A stretch of DNA of 16,753 bases from an uncultured Prevotella sp. (lineage in GTDB: Bacteria > Bacteroidota > Bacteroidia > Bacteroidales > Bacteroidaceae), in contig UQPD01000042.1 in assembly GCA_900542795.1 (NCBI GenBank), forward strand, positions 1 through 16,753, in the 5' to 3' direction. Under the pieces are notes generated by a model. The model had not been told where the DNA came from and did not search any database. It saw only the letters and a list, made by a program, of their open reading frames with translations. How positions within the stretch are numbered: position 1 is the first letter of the stretch; each line of letters begins with the position of its first letter. Positions 1-7,763 of the stretch are shown in pieces. The position numbers and the translations under genes are program-made.

Positions 1-43
1 ACGCGTAAGATCGTCGGCAGCGTCAGATGTGTATAAGAGACAG
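1..43. other. Illumina Nextera i5 adapter remnant (artefact)
   Basis: This is not genomic sequence. Bases 11-43 match the Nextera read 1 transposase adapter, ending in the 19-base Tn5 mosaic end AGATGTGTATAAGAGACAG at 25-43. Bases 3-10 (GCGTAAGA) match the standard Nextera i5 index known as N517/S517, and bases 1-2 (AC) fit the end of the P5 oligonucleotide that precedes the index. The order P5 end, index, adapter, mosaic end is exactly that of a library molecule, so genomic sequence starts at base 44. Confidence 0.97.
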
Positions 44-140
44 AGTATTCCTAGAAAAAAATGCCAGTTGGTGTTACTGTATAAAACATATTATTGTAAT
101 TTGTACATGTCAAAAATAAAATATAAATTGCGCCCGAATT

Positions 141-205
141 GAGGAAAATCCTCAGGGAATGACACTTGTTAGGACAAAAAAGGTGACAAGAAACGTTCAC
201 TTGTC
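141..205 (+). promoter_or_regulatory. Leader region of the EF-G paralog with short inverted repeats
   Basis: The spacer from 44 to 259 is AT-rich and holds no gene. It contains a perfect 5-bp palindrome GAGGA-AAA-TCCTC at 141-153. A second inverted repeat, GACAAG at 185-190 and CTTGTC at 200-205, is separated by 9 bases. CTTGT at 165-169 could pair with ACAAG at 186-190 instead. I found no exact TAnnTTTG promoter element; TAATTTG at 97-103 is one base short. These may be leader-RNA hairpins or an operator for a stress-controlled gene, but this is inference from position only. Confidence 0.3.
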
Positions 206-259
206 TTAGCTAAAGTTGTTTTTCATTCGAAACGAAACCTCTAAAAATTCGAATAAACC

Positions 260-2407
260 ATGAAAGTCTACAATTCGCACGAAATCAAAAACATTGCGCT
301 CCTTGGTAATGACGGCTCAGGTAAGACCACGCTCACCGAAGCTTTACTCTTCGAAAGTGGTCAAATAAAACGTCGTGGACGCATTACGGCTAAAAACACG
401 GTGTCGGACTATTTTCCAGTTGAGCAGGATTATGGTTATTCCGTATTCTCTACTGTTTTCCATACTGAATGGAATGGAAAGAAACTCAACATTATTGACT
501 GTCCGGGCTCTGACGACTTTGTAGGTGCCGCACTTACAGCTCTTAATGTTACTGACACGGCGATGCTGCTTATTAACGGACTTTTTGGTCCTGAGGTTGG
601 TACGCAAAACCATTTCCGTTATACTGAGAAACTGCACAAACCTGTTATTTTCCTTGTTAACCAATTAGATGCTGAAGGCTGCGACTACGATGCTGTTGTT
701 GAAGACTTGCAGAGCATTTATGGTCAGAAAGTTGTTCCCGTGCAGTATCCTACTGAGACTGGCGAAAATTTTAACGCGCTCATCGATGTTATCTTGATGA
801 AGAAACTCACGTGGTCGGCTGAAGGTGGCGAACCTACTATCGAGGACATTCCTGCTGAAGAAAAAGACAAGGCTGAGGCTATGCACAAAGCCTTGGTGGA
901 GGCTGCTGCCGAAAACGATGAAGGTTTAATGGAGAAGTTCTTTGATACAGAACACCTCACTGAGGACGAAATGCGTGAGGGTATCCGCAAGGGCTTGGTA
1001 ACACGTAGCATCTTCCCCGTGTTCTGCGTTTGCGCTTCAAAAAACATGGGTGTGGGTCGTCTCATGGAATTTTTGGGCAATGTAGTGCCTTTTGTAGACG
1101 AAATGCCTGCCGTACATAATACACGCGGCGAAGAAGTTAAGCCCGATCCTAATGGTCCTACTTCTATATATTTCTTTAAAACTGGTGTTGAACCGCACAT
1201 TGGCGAGGTACAATACTTTAAGGTGATGAGCGGAACCGTGCACGAAGGTGATGACCTTACGAATGCTGACCGTGGCTCAAAAGAACGCATGGCGCAGCTT
1301 TTTGTTTGCTCGGGTGCTAACCGCGAAAAGGTTGAACAACTCGAAGCTGGTGACATTGGCTGTACAGTAAAACTTAAAGATGTGCGCACGGGTAACACCC
1401 TCAACGCCAAGGATTGCGAAAACCGTTTCAACTTTATTAAATATCCTAACCCCAAGTATACACGTGCTATCCGTGCCGTGAATGAGGCTGATACTGAAAA
1501 GATGATGTCTGCCTTGAACCGTATGCGCCAGGAAGACCCCACTTGGGAAGTTGAACAAAGCAAGGAACTCCGTCAAATTTTGGTACACGGACAAGGTGAA
1601 TTCCACCTTCGCACCTTAAAGTGGCGCTTGGAGAACCTCGATAAAATTGCCGTTGAATTTTACGAACAACGCATTCCTTATCGTGAAACAATCACAAAGG
1701 CTGCTCGTGCTGACTATCGTCATAAAAAACAGAGTGGTGGTGCTGGTCAATTTGGTGAGGTGCACTTGGTTATTGAGCCTTACAGCGATGGTATGCCCGA
1801 TCCCGTTGTTTATAAGTTCGGAAATCAAGAAATCCGCGTAAACATTAAGGGTAAGGAAGAAATTTCTCTTGAATGGGGTGGTAAATTGGTATTTATCAAC
1901 TCTGTAGTGGGTGGTGCTATTGATGCTCGTTTTATGCCTGCTATTCTTAAGGGAATCATGAGCCGCATGGAACAAGGTCCGCTCACGGGTAGCTATGCAC
2001 GCGATGTACGCGTAGTTGTTTACGATGGTAAGATGCACCCCGTTGACTCAAATGAATTATCTTTTATGTTGGCTGGTCGCAATGCCTTTAGTCAAGCATT
2101 TAAGGATGCAGCACCCAAAATTCTCGAACCTATTTACGATGTAGAAGTTTTTGTTCCTGCCGATAAGATGGGTGATGTTATGAGCGATTTGCAAGGTCGT
2201 CGTGGTCTTATTGTGGGTATGAGTAGCGAAAATGGTTATGAAAAACTTCAAGCTAAGGTGCCTTTGAAGGAGATGTCTAACTATTCTACTTCACTCAGTT
2301 CGCTCACAGGTGGTCGTGCTTCATTTATTATGAAGTTTGCAAGTTACGAACTTGTTCCTGGCGACTTGCAGAAGAAGTTGATTGAAGAACACGAACAAGA
2401 AGATTAG
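260..2407 (+). CDS. fusA2: EF-G paralog (EF-G2) with degenerate GTPase switches
   Basis: A 715-residue translation elongation factor of the EF-G family, near the usual 700-residue length, acting on the ribosome. The P-loop is GNDGSGKTT (16-24), G3 is DCPGSDDF (80-87) and G4 is NQLD (134-137). Domain IV (from about 484, KKQSGGAGQFG) keeps the tip His593 in the MHPVDSNE segment, and domain V ends the protein. The GTPase core departs from housekeeping EF-G. The switch I RGITI block is replaced by YGYSV, removing the Mg-binding Thr, and the switch II catalytic His of DTPGH is Ser84. As I recall, Bacteroides has a carbon-starvation paralog of this type, reported to support translocation without GTP hydrolysis; equivalence here is inferred. 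The start has a 50-residue G-domain lead of normal size. The canonical fusA is not in the window. Confidence 0.93.
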   Translation: MKVYNSHEIKNIALLGNDGSGKTTLTEALLFESGQIKRRGRITAKNTVSDYFPVEQDYGYSVFSTVFHTEWNGKKLNIIDCPGSDDFVGAALTALNVTDTAMLLINGLFGPEVGTQNHFRYTEKLHKPVIFLVNQLDAEGCDYDAVVEDLQSIYGQKVVPVQYPTETGENFNALIDVILMKKLTWSAEGGEPTIEDIPAEEKDKAEAMHKALVEAAAENDEGLMEKFFDTEHLTEDEMREGIRKGLVTRSIFPVFCVCASKNMGVGRLMEFLGNVVPFVDEMPAVHNTRGEEVKPDPNGPTSIYFFKTGVEPHIGEVQYFKVMSGTVHEGDDLTNADRGSKERMAQLFVCSGANREKVEQLEAGDIGCTVKLKDVRTGNTLNAKDCENRFNFIKYPNPKYTRAIRAVNEADTEKMMSALNRMRQEDPTWEVEQSKELRQILVHGQGEFHLRTLKWRLENLDKIAVEFYEQRIPYRETITKAARADYRHKKQSGGAGQFGEVHLVIEPYSDGMPDPVVYKFGNQEIRVNIKGKEEISLEWGGKLVFINSVVGGAIDARFMPAILKGIMSRMEQGPLTGSYARDVRVVVYDGKMHPVDSNELSFMLAGRNAFSQAFKDAAPKILEPIYDVEVFVPADKMGDVMSDLQGRRGLIVGMSSENGYEKLQAKVPLKEMSNYSTSLSSLTGGRASFIMKFASYELVPGDLQKKLIEEHEQED

Positions 2408-2431
2408 TCCTGGTTTTTAAATATTAATTAA

Positions 2432-2467
2432 AAAGGGGGAGTTTCATGTGAATGAAGCTCCCTCTTT
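2432..2467. terminator. Bidirectional terminator between convergent genes
   Basis: The arms 2432-2447 and 2452-2467 pair over 16 bp with two G-T wobbles and a GTGA loop. On the minus strand the stem is followed by a run of five T and more AT-rich sequence, a good intrinsic terminator for the lysozyme gene. On the plus strand the stem ends in CTCTTTC, a weaker tail for the EF-G paralog. The position between two convergent stop codons supports shared use. Confidence 0.75.
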
Positions 2468-2519
2468 CAAATTCTGTTACACATATAATTTATTCATGTG
2501 TGGATTTCTTATTACTTTT

Positions 2520-3362
2520 TTACTCAATGCACAAATGCTTAAGGTCGTACATGGAACCATTATAGATGTTTAGGTCTACTTTTTCACGAATACCATCAAT
2601 CTTTCCACAATCAGTGTGTTGCCAAAAACGCCACTTGCCTTTATAGGTAAGGTTGTGCACGTAGTAATGAGCTATCCAATACGGGTAGCGATCAAAGTCG
2701 GAGGTGTTGAGATAATCTCTTTTGAACTTGTAGTTGGTGTAAAGTATGGGCGGAACGCCATATTTTTTTTCAACCATTTTGAGCCAAACCAAAGCTGCCT
2801 TTTGTAATTGTTGGGTGCTAAGTGAACCTTTTTCTTCAATGTCGAGAACAGGGGGTAGGTCACCCTCTTCAAGATGCACTTGTTTTAGAAAATAATGTGC
2901 TTGAAGGTCGGCTTTTACGTTGGGTTTAAAATAGTGGTAGGCACCACGCAGAAAGCCATATTCGCGAGCTTCATAAAAATTGTCGTTAAAGTTCTCGTCC
3001 AAATGGTCTTTCCCCTCAGTTGCTTTGATAAAAATAAAGCTAATTGGCTCTTTGTTGATTTGCGCTTTCGAAAGTTTCTCCCAATTTATATCGCCTTGGT
3101 GATGGCTGATGTCTATGCCATGAATTGAGTAACCTTCGGGGTATACTTCGTCGCCATAATGCGCAATCCACTGCGAAGTAAAGGGAGCAACAAAGTAAAT
3201 ATAAAACAAGTAGCAAACTAACACACTAAAGCAAATCAACGCCACTCGGATAAGTAACTGAAAAATTCGCGTGCGAAAATTGCCTTTCTTGCGTCTTCTC
3301 GTGCGTCTACGTCCTTTGCTTGTTCGGGTGCTGTGTGTATAATATTTGTTACTTGTTGGCAT
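2520..3362 (-). CDS. Membrane-anchored GH25 (lysozyme-like) glycoside hydrolase
   Basis: A 280-residue protein predicted to cleave the MurNAc-GlcNAc bond of peptidoglycan. Residues 1-33 are strongly basic (runs of R and K), followed by one hydrophobic segment at about 34-58, so it is probably an inner-membrane protein with the catalytic domain in the periplasm. The GH25 fold covers about 80-275: DISHHQG at 84-90, FIKATEG at 111-117, LRGAYHYF at 138-145, the acidic pair in VLDIEE at 172-177, YPYWIAHY at 226-233, and the closing WQH and VDLN motifs. The annotated ATG gives the full basic N-terminus. The pfp terminator lies just upstream, so it probably has its own promoter, though I could not identify one. 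Cell-wall remodelling is the likely role. A phage endolysin is unlikely because there is no phage context. Confidence 0.9.
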   Translation of the reverse strand: MPTSNKYYTHSTRTSKGRRRTRRRKKGNFRTRIFQLLIRVALICFSVLVCYLFYIYFVAPFTSQWIAHYGDEVYPEGYSIHGIDISHHQGDINWEKLSKAQINKEPISFIFIKATEGKDHLDENFNDNFYEAREYGFLRGAYHYFKPNVKADLQAHYFLKQVHLEEGDLPPVLDIEEKGSLSTQQLQKAALVWLKMVEKKYGVPPILYTNYKFKRDYLNTSDFDRYPYWIAHYYVHNLTYKGKWRFWQHTDCGKIDGIREKVDLNIYNGSMYDLKHLCIE

Positions 3363-3377
3363 AAATATAGAAAGAAA

Positions 3378-3423
3378 AGGGTTAAGCTGAGAAAAACTTT
3401 AGCGGTTTTCTCTACTTAACCCT
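3378..3423 (-). terminator. Intrinsic terminator of the PPi-phosphofructokinase gene
   Basis: The outer arms AGGGTTAAG (3378-3386) and CTTAACCCT (3415-3423) pair perfectly. The inner arms GAGAAAA (3389-3395) and TTTTCTC (3406-3412) extend the stem around a short loop. Read on the minus strand the hairpin runs directly into a T-rich tail (TTTTCTTTCTAT). It lies 45 bases after the pfp stop and immediately upstream of the lysozyme-like gene, so the two genes are likely separate transcripts. Confidence 0.8.
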
Positions 3424-3467
3424 CTATTTTAATGATTCGTTTTTGTCAAAACAAATTACAAAAAGAA

Positions 3468-5120
3468 TTACTTGCCTTGTTCAAGTGCAAGGGTCTTAGT
3501 GCACTGGTCGCAAACTTCGGCGGGACCCCAGTACTGGATAGGACCAGGATAAACGAAGCAAGTGTTTTCAGCCCATTCCTCGCGGTGTGCAGCAAATTCC
3601 TTGAAGGGAGCACCATCCAAACGAACGAGAGCCTTCTTAATAACGGGCTTCATTTCGCCATTACGACGTTCCATGTTCATCATCATCGTGATGGGCACAC
3701 CACCAGCTACCCATTCTTCAGCAGGAGCTGTAGTGTTCTTTACGATAGCCATGTAGCCAGTCTTGCCGTTCGAAACGAGCTGTGCAGCGCTTGCACCAAG
3801 AGCGTAGCAGTAGTCTGCATCGTAGTTAGAGGGAGCTGCACAACGTCCTTCGTAACCGAAGAAGTGGTGGAGGGGAGAGAACTTACCATTGTACTCACCA
3901 GCTTCTTTCATAGCAGCCAATTTGTTGCTTACCATTTCAGAAAGGAGCTTCTCTGTTTCGATGAGTGAAACCTGTACGTTACCGTGGGGGTCGCGATCGA
4001 GGCAGAGCTGACGTGCAACGCTTTCGGGGAGAGACTCGAGTGTAGCGAGGTTTTCCTTAGCAATGTTACCCTTAACAAAGGCAATCTGCTCTTCAGCGCT
4101 TGCAAATTCGCGAGGTTCGTGTGTAGTGGGGTCAACCAATACATCGTTGAGTTCAGCAATAAGTTTCTTGATAGCGGGAACGAACTCAATCAAGCCTTCG
4201 GGGATGAGTACAGTACCAAAGTTGTTGCCGTTAGCAGCACGCTTAGCTACAACACCTGCAATGTAGTTTACGATATCATCGAGAGACATGTTCTTCTCTT
4301 CAACCTCTTCGCTGATGATGCAGATGTTAGGCTGGCACTGAAGGGCGCACTCAAGAGCAATGTGGCTTGCTGAACGACCCATGAGCTTGATGAAGTGCCA
4401 GTACTTGCGAGCAGAGTTAGCATCGCGCTGGATGTTACCAATAACTTCAGAGTAAGTCTTGCAAGCTGTGTCGAAACCGAATGAAGTTTCAATCTGTTCG
4501 TTCTTCAAGTCACCATCGATAGTCTTGGGGCAACCAATTACCTGAACACCATAGTTCTTAGCTGCATAGTATTCAGCAAGAACGCAAGCGTTAGTGTTAG
4601 AGTCATCACCACCGATGATAACAATAGCCTTGATACCGAGTTCACGGATAATCTTCAAACCACTTTCGAACTGGTCAACCTTTTCGAGTTTAGTACGACC
4701 AGAACCGATAAGGTCGAAACCACCAGTGTTGCGATATTCATCGATAATCTCATCAGTCAACTCAATATACTTGTGGTCAACCAAACCACCAGGACCCATC
4801 AAGAAACCATAGAGTTTGCTTGCAGGGTTCTGCTTTTTGAGTTCGTCGTAAAGGCCGCAGATTACGTTGTGACCACCAGGAGCCTGACCACCAGAGAGGA
4901 TGATACCGATGTTAAGAGGTGCATATTCTTTCTTTTCGTCGGTGGGAACAAACTCTACGAGGGGCATGCCATAAGTATTGGGGAAGAGAGCCTTGATTTC
5001 TTCCTGGTTGCCCACGCTCTGAGTGGGTTCACCTTCCTTGATGCTCACATTGCCACGCAAACCAGCGGGAAGCTTGGGCTGGTAAGCTGCACGTGCAATC
5101 TGTAATGCGCTTTTTTCCAT
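3468..5120 (-). CDS. pfp: Pyrophosphate-dependent 6-phosphofructokinase (long form)
   Basis: Phosphorylates fructose 6-phosphate with PPi in cytosolic glycolysis; the reaction is reversible. Numbered from the chosen start (550 residues), it has the substrate loop GGQAPGG at 77-83, GGDDS at 170-174, PKTIDGD at 198-204 and MGRSASH at 247-253. The second Asp of GGDDS is the classic mark of PPi rather than ATP use, and the length fits the long-form PFP of Bacteroidetes. The reading frame is open to 5222, adding 34 residues, but I chose ATG at 5118-5120. The extra stretch (MQWLLECVNARHALTV...) does not look like PFP, and it extends to a consensus promoter -7 box at 5220-5227. Transcription from that box would begin inside it. 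Confidence 0.95.
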   Translation of the reverse strand: MEKSALQIARAAYQPKLPAGLRGNVSIKEGEPTQSVGNQEEIKALFPNTYGMPLVEFVPTDEKKEYAPLNIGIILSGGQAPGGHNVICGLYDELKKQNPASKLYGFLMGPGGLVDHKYIELTDEIIDEYRNTGGFDLIGSGRTKLEKVDQFESGLKIIRELGIKAIVIIGGDDSNTNACVLAEYYAAKNYGVQVIGCPKTIDGDLKNEQIETSFGFDTACKTYSEVIGNIQRDANSARKYWHFIKLMGRSASHIALECALQCQPNICIISEEVEEKNMSLDDIVNYIAGVVAKRAANGNNFGTVLIPEGLIEFVPAIKKLIAELNDVLVDPTTHEPREFASAEEQIAFVKGNIAKENLATLESLPESVARQLCLDRDPHGNVQVSLIETEKLLSEMVSNKLAAMKEAGEYNGKFSPLHHFFGYEGRCAAPSNYDADYCYALGASAAQLVSNGKTGYMAIVKNTTAPAEEWVAGGVPITMMMNMERRNGEMKPVIKKALVRLDGAPFKEFAAHREEWAENTCFVYPGPIQYWGPAEVCDQCTKTLALEQGK

Positions 5121-5219
5121 AAAAAATGAATGTTTATAATAGGTTTTATGTTTCTTTTTTGGTCGGTTGGAGTGAACTGTCAAAGCGTGTCGTGCATTGA
5201 CGCATTCCAAAAGCCATTG

Positions 5220-5227
5220 CAAAGATA
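5220..5227 (-). promoter_or_regulatory. Bacteroidetes -7 promoter element for pfp
   Basis: CAAAGATA on the plus strand reads TATCTTTG on the minus strand, an exact match to the Bacteroidetes sigma factor -7 consensus TAnnTTTG. Transcription would start near 5213, giving a leader of roughly 90 bases before the chosen pfp ATG. I did not find a TTTG -33 box at the expected 19-21 base spacing. Confidence 0.55.
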
Positions 5228-5282
5228 GTGATTTTTTGTTTTGCTACTACTTGTAAAGAGCGCAAAAATGCAGTGTTATAGC

Positions 5283-5894
5283 TTATTTCTTTTTACTGCT
5301 CTTGTAAATTTTATTCAGACCATCAACCACATCGTTGGTAATATCAACAGTTGGGTCGGCATAAAGTACGTTATCGCCAGTCTTGCTCACAATCATTTTG
5401 TAGCGACCATCTGCATTATATTCCTTAATAAAGGCATCCAAGTCTTCACGAAGTTTCTTTTGATATGCCTCAGTAGCCGCAGCCATTTCGTTTTCGATTT
5501 TTGCCTGGAAGTTTTGCAACCCTTGCTGTTGCTTCTGTAAATTAGCTTGTGCCTTTTCTACTTGCTGCTGTGAGGTGAAACCGCCATGCTGTGCTTTGTT
5601 CTGAAAATCTGCCATAGCCTTTTGCAAGGCTTGTCCCTTGGCGTTAAGCTGACTGCGGAAACTGTTCTGTTTGCTTTCAAGAGCCTTTAGTCCATCCTTG
5701 CAATAATCGCACTTAGTTGCCAACGAGTCAATATCTACCACAGCTACTCCACAACCTGCAGCTGTTGCAGCCTTAGCCTCAGCCTTAGGCAGTCCGTTAG
5801 ACTTCACCTGCTGTGCAGGCTCTTTTTTGTTGCAGCCAGTCAGGGCAATACCAGCCATGAGCAGCATGATGCTTGTCTTTGTTAATGCTTTCAT
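5283..5894 (-). CDS. OmpH/Skp-family periplasmic chaperone-like lipoprotein
   Basis: A 203-residue protein with a lipoprotein signal: a basic start (MKALTK), a hydrophobic stretch, and the lipobox LTGC with Cys21 as the lipidation site. After a short linker, residues from about 52 (VAVVDIDSL) start the OmpH domain. A Gln/Lys/Ala-rich coiled-coil region of about 80-150 follows, with the two helices of the Skp tentacle, and the closing beta strands include YKMIVSKTGDNVLYADP. Skp-family proteins hold unfolded outer-membrane proteins in the periplasm. Classical Skp is soluble, so the lipid anchor is a family variant seen in Bacteroidetes. CxxC (CDYC) after the first strand is notable. The gene sits 66 bases after the small membrane protein gene on the same strand, and no terminator separates them. 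Confidence 0.85.
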   Translation of the reverse strand: MKALTKTSIMLLMAGIALTGCNKKEPAQQVKSNGLPKAEAKAATAAGCGVAVVDIDSLATKCDYCKDGLKALESKQNSFRSQLNAKGQALQKAMADFQNKAQHGGFTSQQQVEKAQANLQKQQQGLQNFQAKIENEMAAATEAYQKKLREDLDAFIKEYNADGRYKMIVSKTGDNVLYADPTVDITNDVVDGLNKIYKSSKKK

Positions 5895-5960
5895 ATACTA
5901 TTTTTATTATTTGTCGTAAAGATTTCTGTTTCCCATAGAGAGGGGATGGAAATATAAAAA

Positions 5961-6158
5961 CTAAAATTCTTTTACCCTTTTGGGATTTTCAATTCTTGCT
6001 GCTGCATCTTGCGATTGCACACATCCTATGCCACGCTGGCGCATAGCTTTGCTTTGGTCGACGTGTGTTTTTACAAATCCACGACCAAAGAAGAGGCGAA
6101 CGCACAATAATATCATGCATATTGCAACAATTAGCAGTATGAGTATAAACACTTTCAT
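5961..6158 (-). CDS. Small single-pass membrane protein, conserved Bacteroidales type
   Basis: A 65-residue protein of unknown function. Residues 2-23 are a continuous hydrophobic helix (VFILILLIVAICMILLCV). The soluble part carries GFVKTHVDQSKAMRQRGIGC (28-47) and then VQSQD. I recognise the pattern 'K-T-H-V ... M-R-x-R-G-I-x-C-x-Q-S/T-Q-D' from short uncharacterised Bacteroidales membrane proteins, which supports a real gene in spite of its length. A consensus -7 box lies about 55 bases upstream on the same strand. It may be transcribed on into the OmpH-like gene. No function is assigned. Confidence 0.7.
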   Translation of the reverse strand: MKVFILILLIVAICMILLCVRLFFGRGFVKTHVDQSKAMRQRGIGCVQSQDAAARIENPKRVKEF

Positions 6159-6212
6159 TTCTTTTTGCTACTTTTGCTTCGCGAATAGGAGCGACAGACT
6201 CCTTTTTGAAAG

Positions 6213-6220
6213 CAAAGTTA
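6213..6220 (-). promoter_or_regulatory. Candidate -7 element for the small membrane protein gene
   Basis: CAAAGTTA on the plus strand reads TAACTTTG on the minus strand and matches TAnnTTTG. The start would be near 6207 with a leader of about 50 bases. No -33 box was found at standard spacing. On the other strand of the same divergent spacer, TACTTTTG at 6169-6176 has the same pattern and could serve pepD. Confidence 0.4.
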
Positions 6221-6242
6221 CACAATAATATTATATATCACA

Positions 6243-7691
6243 ATGAGTAACAACAAACTTTTACAGCCAAGCATCGTGTTTGATTGCTTTGCAGAGGTAA
6301 ATAAGGTGCCTCGTCCCTCAAAACGTGAGGAGAAAATGATTGCCTTTTTGAAAGATTTTGGCGAAAGCCTTGGTCTACCTACTAAGGTTGACGAAACAGG
6401 TAATGTTTGCATTAGCAAGCCCGCCACTCCTGGAAATGAAAATCGCAAAACGGTGATTTTGCAGAGCCACATGGATATGGTGTGCGAAAAAAATAAGGAC
6501 GTTGACTTTGACTTCGATAAAGATGCCATTCAGACCTATATTGATGGTGAATGGATGCGTGCCAAGGGTACGACTTTAGGTGCTGATGACGGTATTGGTG
6601 TAGCCATGCAGATGGCTATCTTGAAGTCAGACAACATTGAGCACGGACCTATTCAGTGTGTGTTCACTCGCGATGAGGAAACTGGTCTTACAGGTGCCGT
6701 TGGCATGAAGAGTGGTTTTATGGAGGGTGACTACCTTATTAACCTCGACTCTGAGGATGAAGGTCAGATTTATGTAAGTTGTGCAGGTGGTGTACGCACT
6801 ACAGCCACTTACCCTTTCCCCACTGAAGCTGCACCTGCTGATTACGCAACATTCCGCATCAACGTGAAGGGACTTTCGGGTGGTCACTCTGGCGATGACA
6901 TCAATAAGAAGCGTGGCAATGCCAATAAGATTTTGGTGCGCTTCCTTGTAAACGAGATGGATAGCATTGGTTTGCGACTTGTAGACATTCAGAGTGGTGG
7001 TCTTCATAACGCTATTCCGCGCGAAGGACATGCCGTTTGCATGGTTGCCAACAACAAGGTGAGCGAACTCAAGGCACACTTGGAGGCTTTTGGTAAGGAT
7101 GTTGCTGAAGAACTTGCCGTAACTGAGCAAGGAATTTCTATTACAATGGAGGAAGCTGAGGCAGCTACGCAGGTAATGCAGACTGAAGCCATGCGTAAAA
7201 TGTTGCTCTCGCTCCATGCCGTACACAATGGTGTGTTTGCTATGAGTCAAGATATTGATTGGTTGGTTGAAACGTCTTCAAACCTTGCAAGCATTCATTG
7301 CGAGGGCGACCACGTAACCGTTACAACTAGTCAGCGTAGCAGTGTGGCAAGTGCTTGTTTGAACATTGCGAGTGTAGTACGCGCAGCGTTTGAATTGGGC
7401 GGAGCAAAGGTTGTAACCAACGAGGGTTATCCTGGTTGGAAACTTAATCCTAACAGCAAAATTGTGAAGATTGCCAAAGAAAGTTACGAACACTTGTTTG
7501 GCAAGGAACCCAAGATCTTGGCAATTCATGCTGGCTTGGAATGTGGCTTGTTCTCTGAGAAATATCCCTATCTCGACATGGTTAGCTTTGGTCCTACCTT
7601 GCGTGGTGTTCACTCTCCCGATGAACGCCTCTTGATTCCTACCGTACAAATGGTTTGGGATCATCTTTTGGATATTTTGAAGCGCGTATAA
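6243..7691 (+). CDS. pepD: Aminoacyl-histidine dipeptidase (PepD, M20 metallopeptidase)
   Basis: A 482-residue cytosolic dipeptidase that hydrolyses Xaa-His and related dipeptides with two bound metal ions. The M20 metal and catalytic motifs are all present: SHMDM (His76, Asp78), GADDG with the bridging Asp115, RDEETG with Glu145 and Glu146, NLDSED with Asp169, and the C-terminal IHAGLECGLF carrying the last metal His. The lid/dimerisation domain lies between about 185 and 380, opened by LSGGHSGDDI. The length matches Escherichia coli PepD. The ATG follows an AT-rich leader. Divergent from the small membrane protein gene, it is followed at once by a strong hairpin. Confidence 0.95.
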   Translation: MSNNKLLQPSIVFDCFAEVNKVPRPSKREEKMIAFLKDFGESLGLPTKVDETGNVCISKPATPGNENRKTVILQSHMDMVCEKNKDVDFDFDKDAIQTYIDGEWMRAKGTTLGADDGIGVAMQMAILKSDNIEHGPIQCVFTRDEETGLTGAVGMKSGFMEGDYLINLDSEDEGQIYVSCAGGVRTTATYPFPTEAAPADYATFRINVKGLSGGHSGDDINKKRGNANKILVRFLVNEMDSIGLRLVDIQSGGLHNAIPREGHAVCMVANNKVSELKAHLEAFGKDVAEELAVTEQGISITMEEAEAATQVMQTEAMRKMLLSLHAVHNGVFAMSQDIDWLVETSSNLASIHCEGDHVTVTTSQRSSVASACLNIASVVRAAFELGGAKVVTNEGYPGWKLNPNSKIVKIAKESYEHLFGKEPKILAIHAGLECGLFSEKYPYLDMVSFGPTLRGVHSPDERLLIPTVQMVWDHLLDILKRV

Positions 7692-7702
7692 TTTTTATTA
7701 TA

Positions 7703-7763
7703 AAGGGTTATTGGGTTGTTAGATTATAAAGGGATTATAAATCTAATAATCCCAATAACTTTT
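7703..7763 (+). terminator. Long hairpin after pepD, probable terminator or repeat element
   Basis: Arms 7703-7724 and 7741-7763 pair over about 22 positions with a few G-T wobbles and one bulged base; the core is GTTATTGGG (7707-7715) with CCCAATAAC (7751-7759) and TTAGAT (7719-7724) with ATCTAA (7741-7746). The 3' arm ends in CTTTT. It starts 11 bases after the pepD stop, as expected for a terminator, but its repeat-like content (AAAGGG motifs) also suggests a low-complexity repeat family. Confidence 0.55.

Noticed and set aside
25..43. Tn5 mosaic end taken as evidence for a transposon
   Set aside because: It is preceded by the rest of the Nextera adapter and an index sequence, so it comes from library tagmentation and not from a resident transposon.
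724..1563. Long antisense open frame (279 codons) inside the EF-G paralog
   Set aside because: It is opposite a protein with clear motifs in every domain. The antisense product is Ser/Thr-rich with no domain pattern, as expected from the complement of a codon-biased gene.
3432..3968. Plus-strand open frame of 178 codons opposite the 3' end of pfp
   Set aside because: It is a shadow of a strongly supported coding region, with no start signals or domain pattern.
6187..6207. AGGAG-loop-CTCCT followed by five T as a terminator upstream of pepD
   Set aside because: The stem has only 5 bp and lies inside a divergent promoter region, so there is no transcript it would obviously end.
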